Source: Streptomyces chattanoogensis (lineage in GTDB: Bacteria > Actinomycetota > Actinomycetes > Streptomycetales > Streptomycetaceae). From it: a DNA stretch of 64,000 nucleotides. The stretch is from assembly GCF_001294335.1 (NCBI RefSeq), contig NZ_LGKG01000172.1, positions 6,360 to 70,359 of the forward strand. Reading direction: 5' to 3'. Position numbers and translations under genes: made by a program. Below are positions 51,869 to 60,704 of this stretch, one piece after another; the first letter of the stretch is position 1; each line of letters begins with the position of its first letter. The notes beneath the pieces are model-generated. The model saw only the letters and a list, made by a program, of their open reading frames with translations, searched no databases and was not told the origin of the DNA.

Positions 51869-52312
51869 GTGATCACCGACGTTCGCGGTCCGCTTGAGCA
51901 CCAGCAGCCGTACTCGACGGCGTACGAGCAGATGCTGGAGAAGGTCCGCTACGAGGGCGCCTACCCCACTCGCGAGAAGGCCGACGAAGCCGTCCGCCTG
52001 GTCCTTTCGGGGCTGGGGCGCCAGCTGACCGGCGACGAACGCGTCGATCTCGCGGCTCGCCTGCCCTTGGAGGCCGCACGCATGCTGACCGCGCAGATCC
52101 CCGACACGCAGCTCCTGACCGGATGGGCCTTCGTCAAGGACCTCGCCGCCCGTTCCGGCGGCTCCCTGGCCACCACCCGCTGGGACACCGGCTCCGTCTT
52201 CGCAGCCGTCGCCGCCCATGCCGGCCCCGACCTCATCACCCGCATCCTCCACCAGCTCCCCACCGGCTACGCGCTGCTGTTCGGCCGCGCCGAACTCACC
52301 CCAGCCGCGTAA
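51869..52312 (+). CDS. DUF2267 family protein (second of two)
   Basis: 147 residues from GTG 51869, about 10 bases after AAAGG. The same organisation as its neighbour: YEQMLEKVRYEGAYPTREKA, DEAVRLVLSGLGRQLTGDER, VDLAARLPLEAARMLTAQIP, WAFVKDLAARSGGSLATTRW and RILHQLPTGYALLFGRAEL. The two are tandem paralogues downstream of hsp18, likely part of one heat-induced unit ending at the terminator near 52.4 kb. Confidence 0.85.
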   Translation: MITDVRGPLEHQQPYSTAYEQMLEKVRYEGAYPTREKADEAVRLVLSGLGRQLTGDERVDLAARLPLEAARMLTAQIPDTQLLTGWAFVKDLAARSGGSLATTRWDTGSVFAAVAAHAGPDLITRILHQLPTGYALLFGRAELTPAA

Positions 52313-52380
52313 ACGGGCACCCGGCACCCGGGGCCGCAACAGGGGTCCGCCCCGATCCCCTCCGGCCGCGCTCGTAAAGG

Positions 52381-52415
52381 CGGAAGTCCCCGATCCGCGC
52401 GATCGGGGACTTCCG
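52381..52415. terminator. Perfect 15-bp hairpin terminator
   Basis: CGGAAGTCCCCGATC (52381-52395) and GATCGGGGACTTCCG (52401-52415) with a 5-base loop CGCGC, between the convergent DUF2267 and WD40-type genes. Confidence 0.9.
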
Positions 52416-52458
52416 GCGGAGTTGGCCGGTCCATCGGCTCGTCGCGCGCGCAGGCTTG

Positions 52459-53451
52459 TCAGAGGGTCAGGTCCCAGATGCATACGACGCCATCCCGACC
52501 GGCGGTCAAAGCGACCGAGCGATCCTGCATCCTGGTGACCACCACAGCTTCAACGCTCCCATTGTGGCCGGTCAGCGGCGGCCCGACCTGTCGACCGCCG
52601 GCAAGATCCCAGATCCGCACGGTCCCATCCTCGCCGCCGGTCACCGCGACCGCACGGTCGCCGACCATGGCGACATCCAAGGCATTGATGCCGCCCTCAT
52701 GACCAGTAGACGGTTCGTGGATCGGATCGTCGTCTTCGTCCCCGGACAGGTCGAATACGTACATCTTTCCGGAGTCCGTGCCCGCCACGACTACCGGACG
52801 ACCGTCGAGCTGGGACAACGCGACCGCGTATGCCCTCTCCTCGTCATCCACATAGAACGACGCGACCTGCTCGCCGTTTGCCGCATTCCACACCATTACC
52901 CCTTCGTCCCCGCCCCCAACGACCAGCGAGCGGCCGTCGATGCTTGCGGTGGCCAGGCCCCAGATGGAACCGGCGTCCAGCTCCACCGGAGACTCCTCGC
53001 CGGACAGCCCCCACACCCGGACTCCGTCCCGGTGGACCCCACTACTTGCCACGAACAGTGGCGGTCCCTCGCCTTTCACCGTGGCGATGGACGAGACGTA
53101 GGGCTCGCCGTAGGTCGTCCCGCGGAGCAACTCGCCGCTGTCCAGGTCCCAGATGGCCGCTCCCTGTCCGTCGCCGCCGGCGGCCACTACCACGCGCCCG
53201 TCGGAAACGGCCACGGCAACCGAGTCGATATCGTTCTTGGCATCCGGGTACTCGGCGGCGAGTGGGTCCTCGGCGAAGGCGTACTCCAACGGCCTCTCCT
53301 GCCACTCGTCCTGCAACGGAGCCCAGCGCCACAGCGTGTAGAAGCCGGTGCACATCACCAGAGGCGCCCCGTCCACGTCGACCACGGCAAGGCCGTCGAT
53401 CCGGGGTTTGCCAGGCGCCGAGCTGCTCAGAATTAAACGTTCATCAGACAC
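52459..53451 (-). CDS. WD40-repeat-like beta-propeller protein
   Basis: 330 residues from GTG 53451. Repeated blades end in WD-type motifs: GAAIWDLDSG, DGVRVWGLSG, GVMVWNAANGE, GKMYVFDLSG, GTVRIWDLAGG and GVVCIWDLTL, with GHxG openers (TGHEGGINALDV, TGHNGSVEAVVV). The propeller probably has six or seven blades. No kinase or other catalytic domain is attached. Function unknown; WD40 propellers act as binding platforms. Confidence 0.85.
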   Translation of the reverse strand: MSDERLILSSSAPGKPRIDGLAVVDVDGAPLVMCTGFYTLWRWAPLQDEWQERPLEYAFAEDPLAAEYPDAKNDIDSVAVAVSDGRVVVAAGGDGQGAAIWDLDSGELLRGTTYGEPYVSSIATVKGEGPPLFVASSGVHRDGVRVWGLSGEESPVELDAGSIWGLATASIDGRSLVVGGGDEGVMVWNAANGEQVASFYVDDEERAYAVALSQLDGRPVVVAGTDSGKMYVFDLSGDEDDDPIHEPSTGHEGGINALDVAMVGDRAVAVTGGEDGTVRIWDLAGGRQVGPPLTGHNGSVEAVVVTRMQDRSVALTAGRDGVVCIWDLTL

Positions 53452-53776
53452 CCGGGCAGGATAATCGGTGCGTCCGACAGCCCGAAGAGCAGAGGCTCCC
53501 GGACCGCCGCCGAGTGGCGTGGCCACGGGGAGCGTTACGCGGGCTACGGATCGCAATGTGGGCGCTGATCGTGGTCGACGTGTCGGGGTACCTGCCGCCG
53601 TCAGCCGCCATGCGAGCTCGACGAACCCCGGCATCACGCTGGTCGCCGGGGGCCGGGAGGTGCGCGTCCCCAGCGTCAAGGGCCACTCACCACGCGACGT
53701 CGTCGCCTACGGCGAGTACGCCGACACCTGACCGCCGATTACCGATGAGGCACTTGCCTTCGGCAGGATGTGCGCC
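53452..53776. other. Intergenic region with a possible coding remnant
   Basis: 325 bases. A plus-strand frame (about 53600-53731) reads STNPGITLVAGGREVRVPSV followed by KGHSPRDVVAYGEYADT, which looks like a true protein fragment, but its N-terminal part is not protein-like and I cannot assign a family. Confidence 0.35.
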
Positions 53777-54310
53777 ATGACAGAGATCCGTACCCCCCGC
53801 CTCCTCCTCCGCCGCTGGCATGACGACGACCTTGTGCCGATGGCGGACATTCACGCGGACCCGCGGGTCATGCGCTGGGTCGACGACGGCTCGGTGCGCG
53901 ACTTGGACCACACCGCGGAGGCGATCGAGCGGTGGGAGGAGGAGTGGGACGAAGAGGGCTTCGGCCTCTTTGCCGTTGAGCTGCTGGCCTCGGGCGAACT
54001 GGCCGGTTTCACGGGTCTGTCGGTGCCGGAGTTCCTGCCGGAGGTGATGCCTGCTGTGGCGATCAGCTGGCGGCTCGGCTCGCAGTTCTGGGGCCAGGGT
54101 TACGGTTCCGAAGCCGCCCAAGCCACGCTGGAGTTCGCGCTCCAGGACCGTGGCCTCGACCGTGTCATCAGCATCAACCGGGTGGGTGACGACGCCTCCG
54201 AAAACGTCATCCGCAAGCTCGGCATGGTGCCGGAACGCGAGACGACACACCCGGTGTACGGCTTTCCGCTGCGCGTGCACACCATCGACCTCACCGAGTT
54301 CCAGGCGTGA
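53777..54310 (+). CDS. GNAT family N-acetyltransferase (RimJ/RimL type)
   Basis: 177 residues. ATG 53777 chosen at MTEIRTPRLLLRRWHDDDLV, the standard RimJ-like start; the frame opens 9 bases earlier. Acetyl-CoA loop SQFWGQGYGSEAAQATLEFA, and the family C-terminus SENVIRKLGMVPERE and FPLRVHTIDLTEF. Substrate may be an N-terminus, antibiotic or small amine. Followed by a strong hairpin. Confidence 0.92.
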   Translation: MTEIRTPRLLLRRWHDDDLVPMADIHADPRVMRWVDDGSVRDLDHTAEAIERWEEEWDEEGFGLFAVELLASGELAGFTGLSVPEFLPEVMPAVAISWRLGSQFWGQGYGSEAAQATLEFALQDRGLDRVISINRVGDDASENVIRKLGMVPERETTHPVYGFPLRVHTIDLTEFQA

Positions 54311-54369
54311 ACCCGCCGAGCCCTCGGATCATCACGGGACATTGGCCGGATTCCTCGACCAGGTAGCCG

Positions 54370-54401
54370 TGAGGGCCTGGTCCGTCACGGCCAGGCCCTC
54401 A
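54370..54401. terminator. Hairpin terminator after the GNAT gene
   Basis: TGAGGGCCTGG (54370-54380) and CCAGGCCCTCA (54391-54401) pair perfectly over 11 bp with a 10-base loop. Confidence 0.8.
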
Positions 54402-54851
54402 GGTGCGCCTCCGCGGGGGACGGGCACGCGACCCACTCAACGACACTGCACCAGGTGGGTCACGGCTCGATGGCGCGGGTCCGGCACCGAGGTGTTCGAC
54501 TGGCGCGGAGGCGGCCCCGACGTCTGGGGCGTCCCGCCGGACTAGGCCGTGTCCGATGGGTCGGTGACGACCTGGACCGGGGACCGTTCACGACTGTGTG
54601 GGGACGAACCGCGTCACATGGTGGCGATCACCACGCCCATCGCCACCCAGCACACCGCCACCAGCAGCGGCAGCAGAATCATGATCAGATCCGTCGGCGA
54701 GGACCTGAGCCAGCTGTTCCCCGCGCCCCCTGCGTCCCTGCCGACCATCCGCTGGCCGCCATGCCAGGCGACCTGGATTCATTGTCGGTGGCTGATGCTG
54801 CAACAGGGCCACACACAGGCCGATGTGACCCGACTGGCGAGGGAGAGGCGC
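54402..54851. other. Intergenic region before the SMI1/KNR4 gene
   Basis: 450 bases. The SMI1/KNR4 frame is open back to 54549 but its upstream part is not protein-like. A tiny hydrophobic minus-strand frame at 54614-54682 is discussed among rejected items. No other gene seen. Confidence 0.4.
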
Positions 54852-56351
54852 ATGACCAGCCCACAGAACCCGGGAGTCACCGCGCTGTTGCAGCGTATGG
54901 CGCACAGCATGGCCAAAGGGGCACCCAAGGGGTGGCAGCGGGCGTCCATCAGTGCCTGTGCCGACCAGCACAGCACGGGCGGTTACGGACCGGTCAACGT
55001 TCTCGCCAACGGCAAGTCGCGCCCCGGATCGATGCGCGCGCCCGAGTACTTGAAGCGAGTCTTCGAGCTGGACGACACCGGGGCCGACGAGCTGACGATC
55101 GAGCTGGTGGTACATCCCGACGGCCGGTTCGAGGCGACGACCAGCCGGGCGATCGTGCGGCAGCCGGGCGGGACGCCAGGAGAGGCGGGTCATGTCTATG
55201 TCCTGCGTCCCGACGTCCGGCCACCTGACGCTGGTGACCTCCAGGCCGGCCCCACGGACCCGACCCAGGCGGGGGATCCGCAGGAGGCGGTGCGGCTGCT
55301 GTCGGCGTACATACGTAAGCGGGAAGAGATCTTTGAACGAGGACCAGGACTCCAGACGCTGCCTGATCCCCGGTCGGCCGATGAAATCGAGCACGCCGAG
55401 CGTGCACTGGGCGTGCCGCTCCCGGATGACCTGCGCGCACTGTACGCCGTGGCCGACGGTGACGACGGTCGCAGGCTCTTGGACCGCCACATCTGGCTGG
55501 CCCTGGACCACGTGGTCTCCCTGCACCACGCGGACCGCTGGTGGGCAGCGGGCACCACATGGAAGCACTTCACGCTCGGTTCGCTGCGCTCCGACGGCAT
55601 GCCGCGCCCCACGGTGCGCGCCTCGGCCGACCGCCGCGGCTGGATCGTCTTCGCGGAGAGCACCGGTGGTGACTTCCTGGCCGTCGACATGGATCCGGCC
55701 GAAAGCGGTCGCCCCGGCCAGGTCATACGGGTGGGGATGCACCACGATGACGGCCCCGTGTTCGTGGCCGACTCGGTGACCGAGCTGCTGCGGCTGCACC
55801 TGGCGGCACTGGAGCGAGGCGACTACCGAGGTGACGTCGCCGCCGGGGACGGGGAGCTGTGGATCGAGACGGGGCTGCCCCGGCGACACGGTGAAGCGGC
55901 ACACGGGGACACCGCCGACGGTGGATCCGACGGTGCGGACGCGGCGGCGGAGGCTCCCGTGCACCATGCGTACGTGACCTGCGACGCGGAGCTGGCGCCG
56001 CTGGCCGGTCATCCCACGCTGACGGCCGTGACGGTGCAGCAGGCCGAGACGGCCGAGGCCCTCTCCCTGGCCCCGCTGCGCAACTGCCCCCGGTTGTACG
56101 GGCTGGACCTGTCCCAGGCGAAGGTGCGGGACATCGAGGTGCTCGCCGGAATGCCGGGCCTCCAGTATCTGTCGATGCGCGAGGAGCAGTGGCACAAACG
56201 CACCGAACACACTGGCCGACCGTCCGGCCTGGCCGCCGCCGTGATAGCCGACGCCTCCTCGCCCGAGACGCTTGCCGCGTGGGCGGCGAGCCTCGGCGGC
56301 GACGCAGACGACATCCGCTTTTACACCGGCCGACTGCCGGGCCACGTGTAG
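54852..56351 (+). CDS. SMI1/KNR4 (SUKH) family protein
   Basis: 499 residues from ATG 54852, preceded by GGGAGAGG. The N-terminal 110 residues (RMAHSMAKGAPKGWQRASIS) resemble a domain often fused to SUKH. The central region is SMI1/KNR4: ADEIEHAERALGVPLPDDLR, ALYAVADGDDGRRLLDRHIW, RGWIVFAESTGGDFLAVDMD, PGQVIRVGMHHDDGPVFVAD. The C-terminus has leucine-rich pattern (LAPLRNCPRLYGLDLSQAKV). SUKH proteins frequently act as immunity proteins against polymorphic toxins; no toxin is adjacent, so here this is only a possibility. Confidence 0.8.
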   Translation: MTSPQNPGVTALLQRMAHSMAKGAPKGWQRASISACADQHSTGGYGPVNVLANGKSRPGSMRAPEYLKRVFELDDTGADELTIELVVHPDGRFEATTSRAIVRQPGGTPGEAGHVYVLRPDVRPPDAGDLQAGPTDPTQAGDPQEAVRLLSAYIRKREEIFERGPGLQTLPDPRSADEIEHAERALGVPLPDDLRALYAVADGDDGRRLLDRHIWLALDHVVSLHHADRWWAAGTTWKHFTLGSLRSDGMPRPTVRASADRRGWIVFAESTGGDFLAVDMDPAESGRPGQVIRVGMHHDDGPVFVADSVTELLRLHLAALERGDYRGDVAAGDGELWIETGLPRRHGEAAHGDTADGGSDGADAAAEAPVHHAYVTCDAELAPLAGHPTLTAVTVQQAETAEALSLAPLRNCPRLYGLDLSQAKVRDIEVLAGMPGLQYLSMREEQWHKRTEHTGRPSGLAAAVIADASSPETLAAWAASLGGDADDIRFYTGRLPGHV

Positions 56352-56459
56352 GACGGACCCGACGCGAACGACCCGCCGAAGCGCCGGCTCACCAAGTTGC
56401 CCAGGCCGTTCGACTCCTTGGTGCTCGGGAAAGCGATCCCGCGACCGGCAAGCGGCCGA

Positions 56460-56780
56460 CGCAGCGACACCGCGAGCGATGCGAAGGCATCCCGCCCGAA
56501 GCCCGATCTCGTCCTCCAGCTGCTGCGCGAGGGCGACACGCTGAAGGTCACCCGGCTCGACCGGCTCTCCCGCTCAGTGCTGTACATGGTGACCCTCGGC
56601 GCAGACCTGCGCGAGCGCGGCATCGGACTGTACGTCATCGAGCAGGGCATCGACACCTCCACCATGGAGGGCCGCGCGATGTTCGGGATGCTTTCCGTGC
56701 TCGCCGAACTCCAGCGTGAGCCGATCGTGGCGAACACCAACGACGGGCTCGCCTCCTTGGCGGCGAGGTGTGCACTCTGA
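56460..56780 (+). pseudogene. Serine recombinase (Tn3-type resolvase) fragment
   Basis: The frame reads DAKASRPKPDLVLQLLREGD, TLKVTRLDRLSRSVLYMVTL, GADLRERGIGLYVIEQGIDT, STMEGRAMFGMLSVLAELQR and EPIVANTNDGLAS: the second half of the catalytic domain of a resolvase, including the DRLSRS arginine motif. The first 50 residues with the catalytic Ser are missing and the C-terminal DNA-binding HTH is replaced by LAARCAL. Not functional as written; a remnant of the Tn3-type element whose transposase end is at 49.7 kb or of another. Confidence 0.8.
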
Positions 56781-56916
56781 CTTCCCGTCAGCTCACCTCG
56801 ACGGAGGGCGCCTTGAATTCTCATGTCCTGGCGATCTATGGCGCTATCGGCCCCGACAAGTCAGGTTGGCCTTCGGCCCCGACGGCTCCCTTTACGATCC
56901 TGGGGTTCGGGCGTCC

Positions 56917-57414
56917 ATGCGAGCCTTTGCCGCAGGCGGTGCCACCCTGGCACTGGAAGCGGCCGCTGCCGTCCGCTCGGCTTCGCAGGCCATCGACCGG
57001 CTGCGCTCGCACGGTGCCGGCGGACGTGGTCTCAGTGCGGGGGCACTCGACCTCCTCGCACGGCTGAGCACGGCCTCCGGCGAAGGGCTCAGCATCGGCG
57101 AACTGGCCCGCGCGGCCGACGTCAGCTCGCGCAACGTCACGGGCCTCGTCGACACGCTCGCGCGCGACGGCTTGGTCCAGCGGGTCCAGGACCAGCGTGA
57201 CCGCAGGTCGGTCCGGGCCCGGATCACCCCGGCCGGCCAGGACTGGCTGGAAGCCTTCCGTCAACCGACCCAGCGCGCCATGTCCGCCATCTTCCAGGGC
57301 TTCAGCGCGGACGAACTCGCCCAGTTTCGGCACATGTGCCTGCGCCTGGTCGACAACCAGCACCGGACCGAGCAGTACCTGAACAACGTCCGGCCGGACC
57401 AGCCGGCTTCCTGA
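56917..57414 (+). CDS. MarR family transcriptional regulator
   Basis: 165 residues from ATG 56917; the frame is open upstream (FGPDGSLYDPGVRAS) so the real start may differ. Winged HTH: LDLLARLSTASGEGLSIGEL, ARAADVSSRNVTGLVDTLAR, DGLVQRVQDQRDRRSVRARI, TPAGQDWLEAFR. C-terminal dimerisation helix LAQFRHMCLRLVDNQHRTEQ. It lies 21 bases before an NTF2-like gene that is truncated; together they were probably an operon. Confidence 0.85.
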   Translation: MRAFAAGGATLALEAAAAVRSASQAIDRLRSHGAGGRGLSAGALDLLARLSTASGEGLSIGELARAADVSSRNVTGLVDTLARDGLVQRVQDQRDRRSVRARITPAGQDWLEAFRQPTQRAMSAIFQGFSADELAQFRHMCLRLVDNQHRTEQYLNNVRPDQPAS

Positions 57415-57435
57415 ACCGACCGCACGGAGCACCGA

Positions 57436-57606
57436 ATGACCACCGGCTCACCCGTCCAAGACACCGTCAGGACCTACTACGACGCCCGGTTCAGCGGCGA
57501 CGTCACCACAGCCGCCGCCCTCATCGGCGAAGACTTCGCCTTCCGCAGTCCGTTCATCACCTCCGACAGCCCGGACGGCCACCTTGACGGCCTCGAAGGG
57601 GGCTTG
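57436..57606 (+). pseudogene. Truncated NTF2/SnoaL-like gene
   Basis: The first 56 residues (PVQDTVRTYYDARFSGDVTT, AAALIGEDFAFRSPFITSDS, PDGHLDGLEG) match the N-terminus of an NTF2-like protein. After about 57606 the frame continues into sequence of the transposase remnant and makes an artificial chimera. Half of the fold is missing. Confidence 0.7.
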
Positions 57607-57639
57607 GGCTTGGGCATCATTACCGACGTAGCCGGAGAT

Positions 57640-58027
57640 CATCTCGGTGCGGAGGTCTGCCGGTCTGCGGGATGGGCAGCCTCTGGCCGTGTTCTGTTGT
57701 CGCGCTTGGGGCCGGTCAGTGCGGATCAAATTGAGCCTGCGTCGCCTGTACTGCGCAAGAGCGTCCTGTCCGAAGGCGACTTTGGCCGAGCGGGTGCCGG
57801 GGTTGACCGTGCGCTACCAGCAGCGAACGAAGACCAGCACACGGTCATCCGGGGGATCGTCACCCCCTGCAACTCTGGGGACAACGAAGGCCGCATCACG
57901 GACGCGAAGCTCCAGAAACGCCTCATGGCAGGACGCGCCAGCGTCCCACTCCTCCATCCACCGAGTAGTCCTGATCGCCCACTTACGCCGCTGCGATAGC
58001 GACGGTTGGTCAAGGCCGAGCGTATAG
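57640..58027 (+). pseudogene. ISL3-family transposase remnant with central deletion and frameshift
   Basis: Frame 2 gives RIKLSLRRLYCARASCPKAT and LAERVPGLTVRYQQRT, the N-terminal zinc-finger region of an ISL3-type transposase (RRLYCxxxxCPKxTFAExVPGL). It then passes, in frame 1, to SGDNEGRITDAKLQKRLMAG and RASVPLLH, and back to frame 2 for HRVVLIAHLRR, which are the C-terminal SGxxEGxIxxxKxxKRxxxGRA motif and tail. The whole catalytic core is absent. The insertion or deletion cut off the NTF2-like gene upstream. Confidence 0.7.
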
Positions 58028-58097
58028 AGGGGCGAACGGGACTCCTGGTAGATCGTCTTGTGGTCAGGCTCGGACTCGTCCCTGAGTGGTCGGTCGG

Positions 58098-58926
58098 CTA
58101 CGGGCGCGGCCCTGCGGGATCCTCAGGCGGCGCCGATGCCGATGCGGCCGCGCGGCGGTGGGCGTTCCACAGGGTGATGGTGGTCAAGGTGAAGAACAGG
58201 AGGTTGGCGAGGCTGAGTTGGGAACCCTGGAGGAGGACGCCTGCCGGGCCTGGGATGCCCTTGGCGAGGAGCTGGCCGATGAGGATACAGACGAGGGGAG
58301 TGGCGGCGCACATCCAGCGGGGGAAAGAGGTGGCGCCGCGCAGGATGGCGACCGTCATCCACAAGGAAGCGGTGAGCCAGCAGGCCAGGAGGAGGGCGTA
58401 GGGGATGAAGAGGACGGTGGCGAAGTCGCCGGGGGGCGGTGAGGACGGGGGAGCCGGAGCCGGAGCCGGAGCCGTGGACGGCTTTGGCGGCCTGGCCCCA
58501 GTAGAAGAAGGAGCCGTGTACGAAGGGGGCGAGGACGAAGCCGGTGGCCAGGAGGAGGAACGGGGGGAGGGAGAGGAGGCGGCGGGCCGGGCGCAGGCCG
58601 CGGTAGAGGTGCCAGCAGGCGGCGAGATAGAACGGGCCGGTCAGGACGCCGAGCAGGGCGCCCCAGGCCAGGCGGGTGGTGGAGGCGGGCAACATGGCGG
58701 CGAGGGAGTCGCCGGTGACGCCGTCGTACGCACCCAGGATCGGGTAGCGGTCTGAGGAGGCCATGGGCTTGCCCAGCAGGAGGATGTCGCCGAGGAGCCA
58801 GGCGATGGAGGCCAGGATTCCGCAGATGCCCGCGAGCCGTACCGCGTGTGTCCAGGTGACCTGGTCGTCGCGGGAGTTGATGTGGGTTAACTGCTGCTGC
58901 GCATGGTGCGTTGGCCGGGTCGGCAT
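58098..58926 (-). pseudogene. Integral membrane protein (DUF6796-like) broken by a homopolymer frameshift
   Basis: From ATG 58926, the frame encodes TM helices (VRLAGICGILASIAWLLGDI, TTRLAWGALLGVLTGPFYLA, LLSLPPFLLLATGFVLAPFV) and reaches a Gly-Ser repeat (GSGSGSGS, about 58452-58478). The reading then derails in a run of six C (58433-58438). In another frame the protein clearly continues: GDFATVLFIPYALLLACWL, ASLWMTVAILRGATSFPRWM, PLVCILIGQLLAKGIPGPA, LSLANLLFFTLTTITLWN. One fewer C restores PGDFATVL. This is either a genuine frameshift or a sequencing error. DUF6796 resemblance is from memory. Confidence 0.75.
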
Positions 58927-59190
58927 GTGCTCGCGGACAGCTGGTTGCAGAGGGTTATTGGCAAGTTTCACTGGGCAGTGAGAGGCCGACCGGCTAGCCG
59001 TCGCGCCACCGGTAGTACGACCTCAGCGCTGGGAAGCCGACAGTCCGCCACAGTCATCCCGGCGAGGCATGAGGCCCCGCCGGGAAGAGCTCCGTGTCGG
59101 GGCGGTTCGGGAGCGCGGCGGATGGCGTGACGATCGCCTACGGGCACTTCACCGGCGAAGGGCGCCGGCTGAGCGAAAGGGGAAGCACCG
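58927..59190. other. Intergenic region before the sheath gene
   Basis: 264 bases; ends in GAAAGGGGAAG, a good ribosome site for the sheath gene. A CCCGGCG/CGCCGGG-type inverted repeat occurs near 59068-59093. No gene. Confidence 0.45.
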
Positions 59191-60528
59191 ATGGCCACGA
59201 GGCCTGCGGGTGTCTACGGCAGCGACGAATTCAACGGCGCATACACGATCGTGGGGGCGGGGACGTCGACGCCTGCGTTCCTCGGGTACACCGAGGTGCT
59301 GGGCAGCGGCGCCGTCGAACGGTCGACTCCTCCATTCGATGCGAGTGAACGCGTCGTTCCCCAGCGGGTGCGTGGCTGGCGGGAGTTCGTCGACCGCTAC
59401 AGCATCACTGAGCTGGGCGATGAGCTGGCCGGCCTGCTCAAGAAGCAGCAGAACGACGAGGAGCTGTCCTCCGCGGAGTTCAAGCGGGTCCAGGTCCTCC
59501 AGCGGTGCCTCCGGCTGGCCGAGGCGGTGTACGGGTTCTTCGCCAACGGCGGCACCTCCTGCTACGTCGTCGGCTTCCTTGCCGCGGACCAGCCGGTGAC
59601 CGCGACGGCCCTCGTCGGCGACACCGACAAGCGCACGGGTCTGGCGGGGCTGGAGACGGTTCCCGAGGTGACCATGGTCGCCGCGCCCAGCCTCTGGGAC
59701 ATGACCGTGGCCGCCACCGACAGCTCAGCCCTGCCGCAACCGGACCTGACGGCCGGCACGGCGCTCATCGACAAGGTGCTCGCCCACTGCACCAAACAGC
59801 GCAACAGGATGGCAATTGTCGACGTGCCGCCAGAGCAGTCTGTCGATGCCCTCAAGGAATTCGTCGGCACGCTCGCGGCACAAGACACGGACGAGGCGGC
59901 GTTCACGGCGTTGTACTACCCGTGGGTGAAGGTCCCCGGGGTGGACGGGGTGCCGCGGACGGTGCCGCCGTCGGGGCACGTGGCAGGCGTGTGGGCCCGC
60001 ACGGACACCGAGCGCGGCGTGTTCAAAGCGCCGGCCAACCAGAACCTGCGCGGCGTCCGTGAGCTGCACACCCAGCTCACGGACGACCAGAACGGGGAGC
60101 TCAACGACAAGGGCGTCAACTGCCTGCGGGTCTTCCCCGACCGGGGCCTGCTGGTATGGGGCGCGCGGACACGGTCCACCAGCCGCGACTGGAAATACCT
60201 CAACGTCCGGCGCCTCGTCTCCTACCTCTCCGACTCCATCCAGCAGTCAAGCACTTGGACGGTATTCGAGGACAATGGCGACAAGCTGCGGGAAGCACTG
60301 CGGAACTCGGTCACCAGCTTCCTGACCGACCAATGGCGACAGGGGGCGTTGCAGGGGCGGAATCCCGACGAGGCGTTCTACGTGATCTGCGACGACACGA
60401 ATAACACCAAGGTAACGCTCGATGCCGGTCAGGTGGTCTGTGACATCGGCGTCGCACCCGTACGCCCCGCCGAATTCGTGCAGTTCACCATCACCCAGAA
60501 CGCCGGCCAGACCGGCGGAAACGACTGA
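59191..60528 (+). CDS. Phage/eCIS-type contractile tail sheath protein
   Basis: 445 residues, ATG 59191 with GAAAGGGGAAG upstream. N-terminal VYGSDEFNGAYTIVGAGTST and PAFLGYTE correspond to the sheath N-terminus. The VYGFFANGGTSCYVVGFL strand-helix, ETVPEVTMVAAPSLWDM, and the strongly conserved C-terminal block WKYLNVRRLVSYLSDSIQQS, STWTVFEDNGDKLREALRNS, VTSFLTDQWRQGALQGRNPD, EAFYVICDD and DIGVAPVRPAEFVQFTITQ identify a contractile sheath of the phage-tail/eCIS superfamily. A 40-residue helical segment (about 73-110) is unusual. No tube, baseplate or ATPase gene is present in the window; terminators follow at once. Confidence 0.88.
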   Translation: MATRPAGVYGSDEFNGAYTIVGAGTSTPAFLGYTEVLGSGAVERSTPPFDASERVVPQRVRGWREFVDRYSITELGDELAGLLKKQQNDEELSSAEFKRVQVLQRCLRLAEAVYGFFANGGTSCYVVGFLAADQPVTATALVGDTDKRTGLAGLETVPEVTMVAAPSLWDMTVAATDSSALPQPDLTAGTALIDKVLAHCTKQRNRMAIVDVPPEQSVDALKEFVGTLAAQDTDEAAFTALYYPWVKVPGVDGVPRTVPPSGHVAGVWARTDTERGVFKAPANQNLRGVRELHTQLTDDQNGELNDKGVNCLRVFPDRGLLVWGARTRSTSRDWKYLNVRRLVSYLSDSIQQSSTWTVFEDNGDKLREALRNSVTSFLTDQWRQGALQGRNPDEAFYVICDDTNNTKVTLDAGQVVCDIGVAPVRPAEFVQFTITQNAGQTGGND

Positions 60529-60624
60529 CGCCATCACGCAGCTCTCACCGCAGTGGAGCCGGTCCCGGCTTGCTACAGCCGCACCAGCCAGGGACCACGC
60601 CTGAAACGACCGGATTGATGGCTC

Positions 60625-60645
60625 AAGCCGGAAGGGCTTTTTTCT
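60625..60645 (+). terminator. Rho-independent terminator of the sheath gene
   Basis: AAGCC and GGCTT pair around GGAAG and are followed by a T tract. Confidence 0.75.
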
Positions 60646-60650
60646 GAGAA

Positions 60651-60671
60651 GGCGTTCTCGTGAAGAACGCC
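60651..60671. terminator. Second hairpin
   Basis: GGCGTTCT and AGAACGCC form a perfect 8-bp stem with a small loop. Confidence 0.65.
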
Positions 60672-60704
60672 GAAGGTCCCCTCCTCGCGAGAGAGGGGAC
60701 CTTC
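60672..60704 (-). terminator. Terminator downstream of the tRNA-like element
   Basis: GAAGGTCCCCTC (60672-60683) and GAGGGGACCTTC (60693-60704) pair over 12 bp. On the minus strand it lies four bases past the CCA end of the tRNA-like element, the usual place for a tRNA terminator in Streptomyces. Confidence 0.75.

Noticed and set aside
54614..54682. Minus-strand 22-codon hydrophobic frame (MILLPLLVAVCWVAMGVVIA)
   Set aside because: It could be a tiny membrane peptide, but no ribosome site or conservation can be shown from sequence alone.
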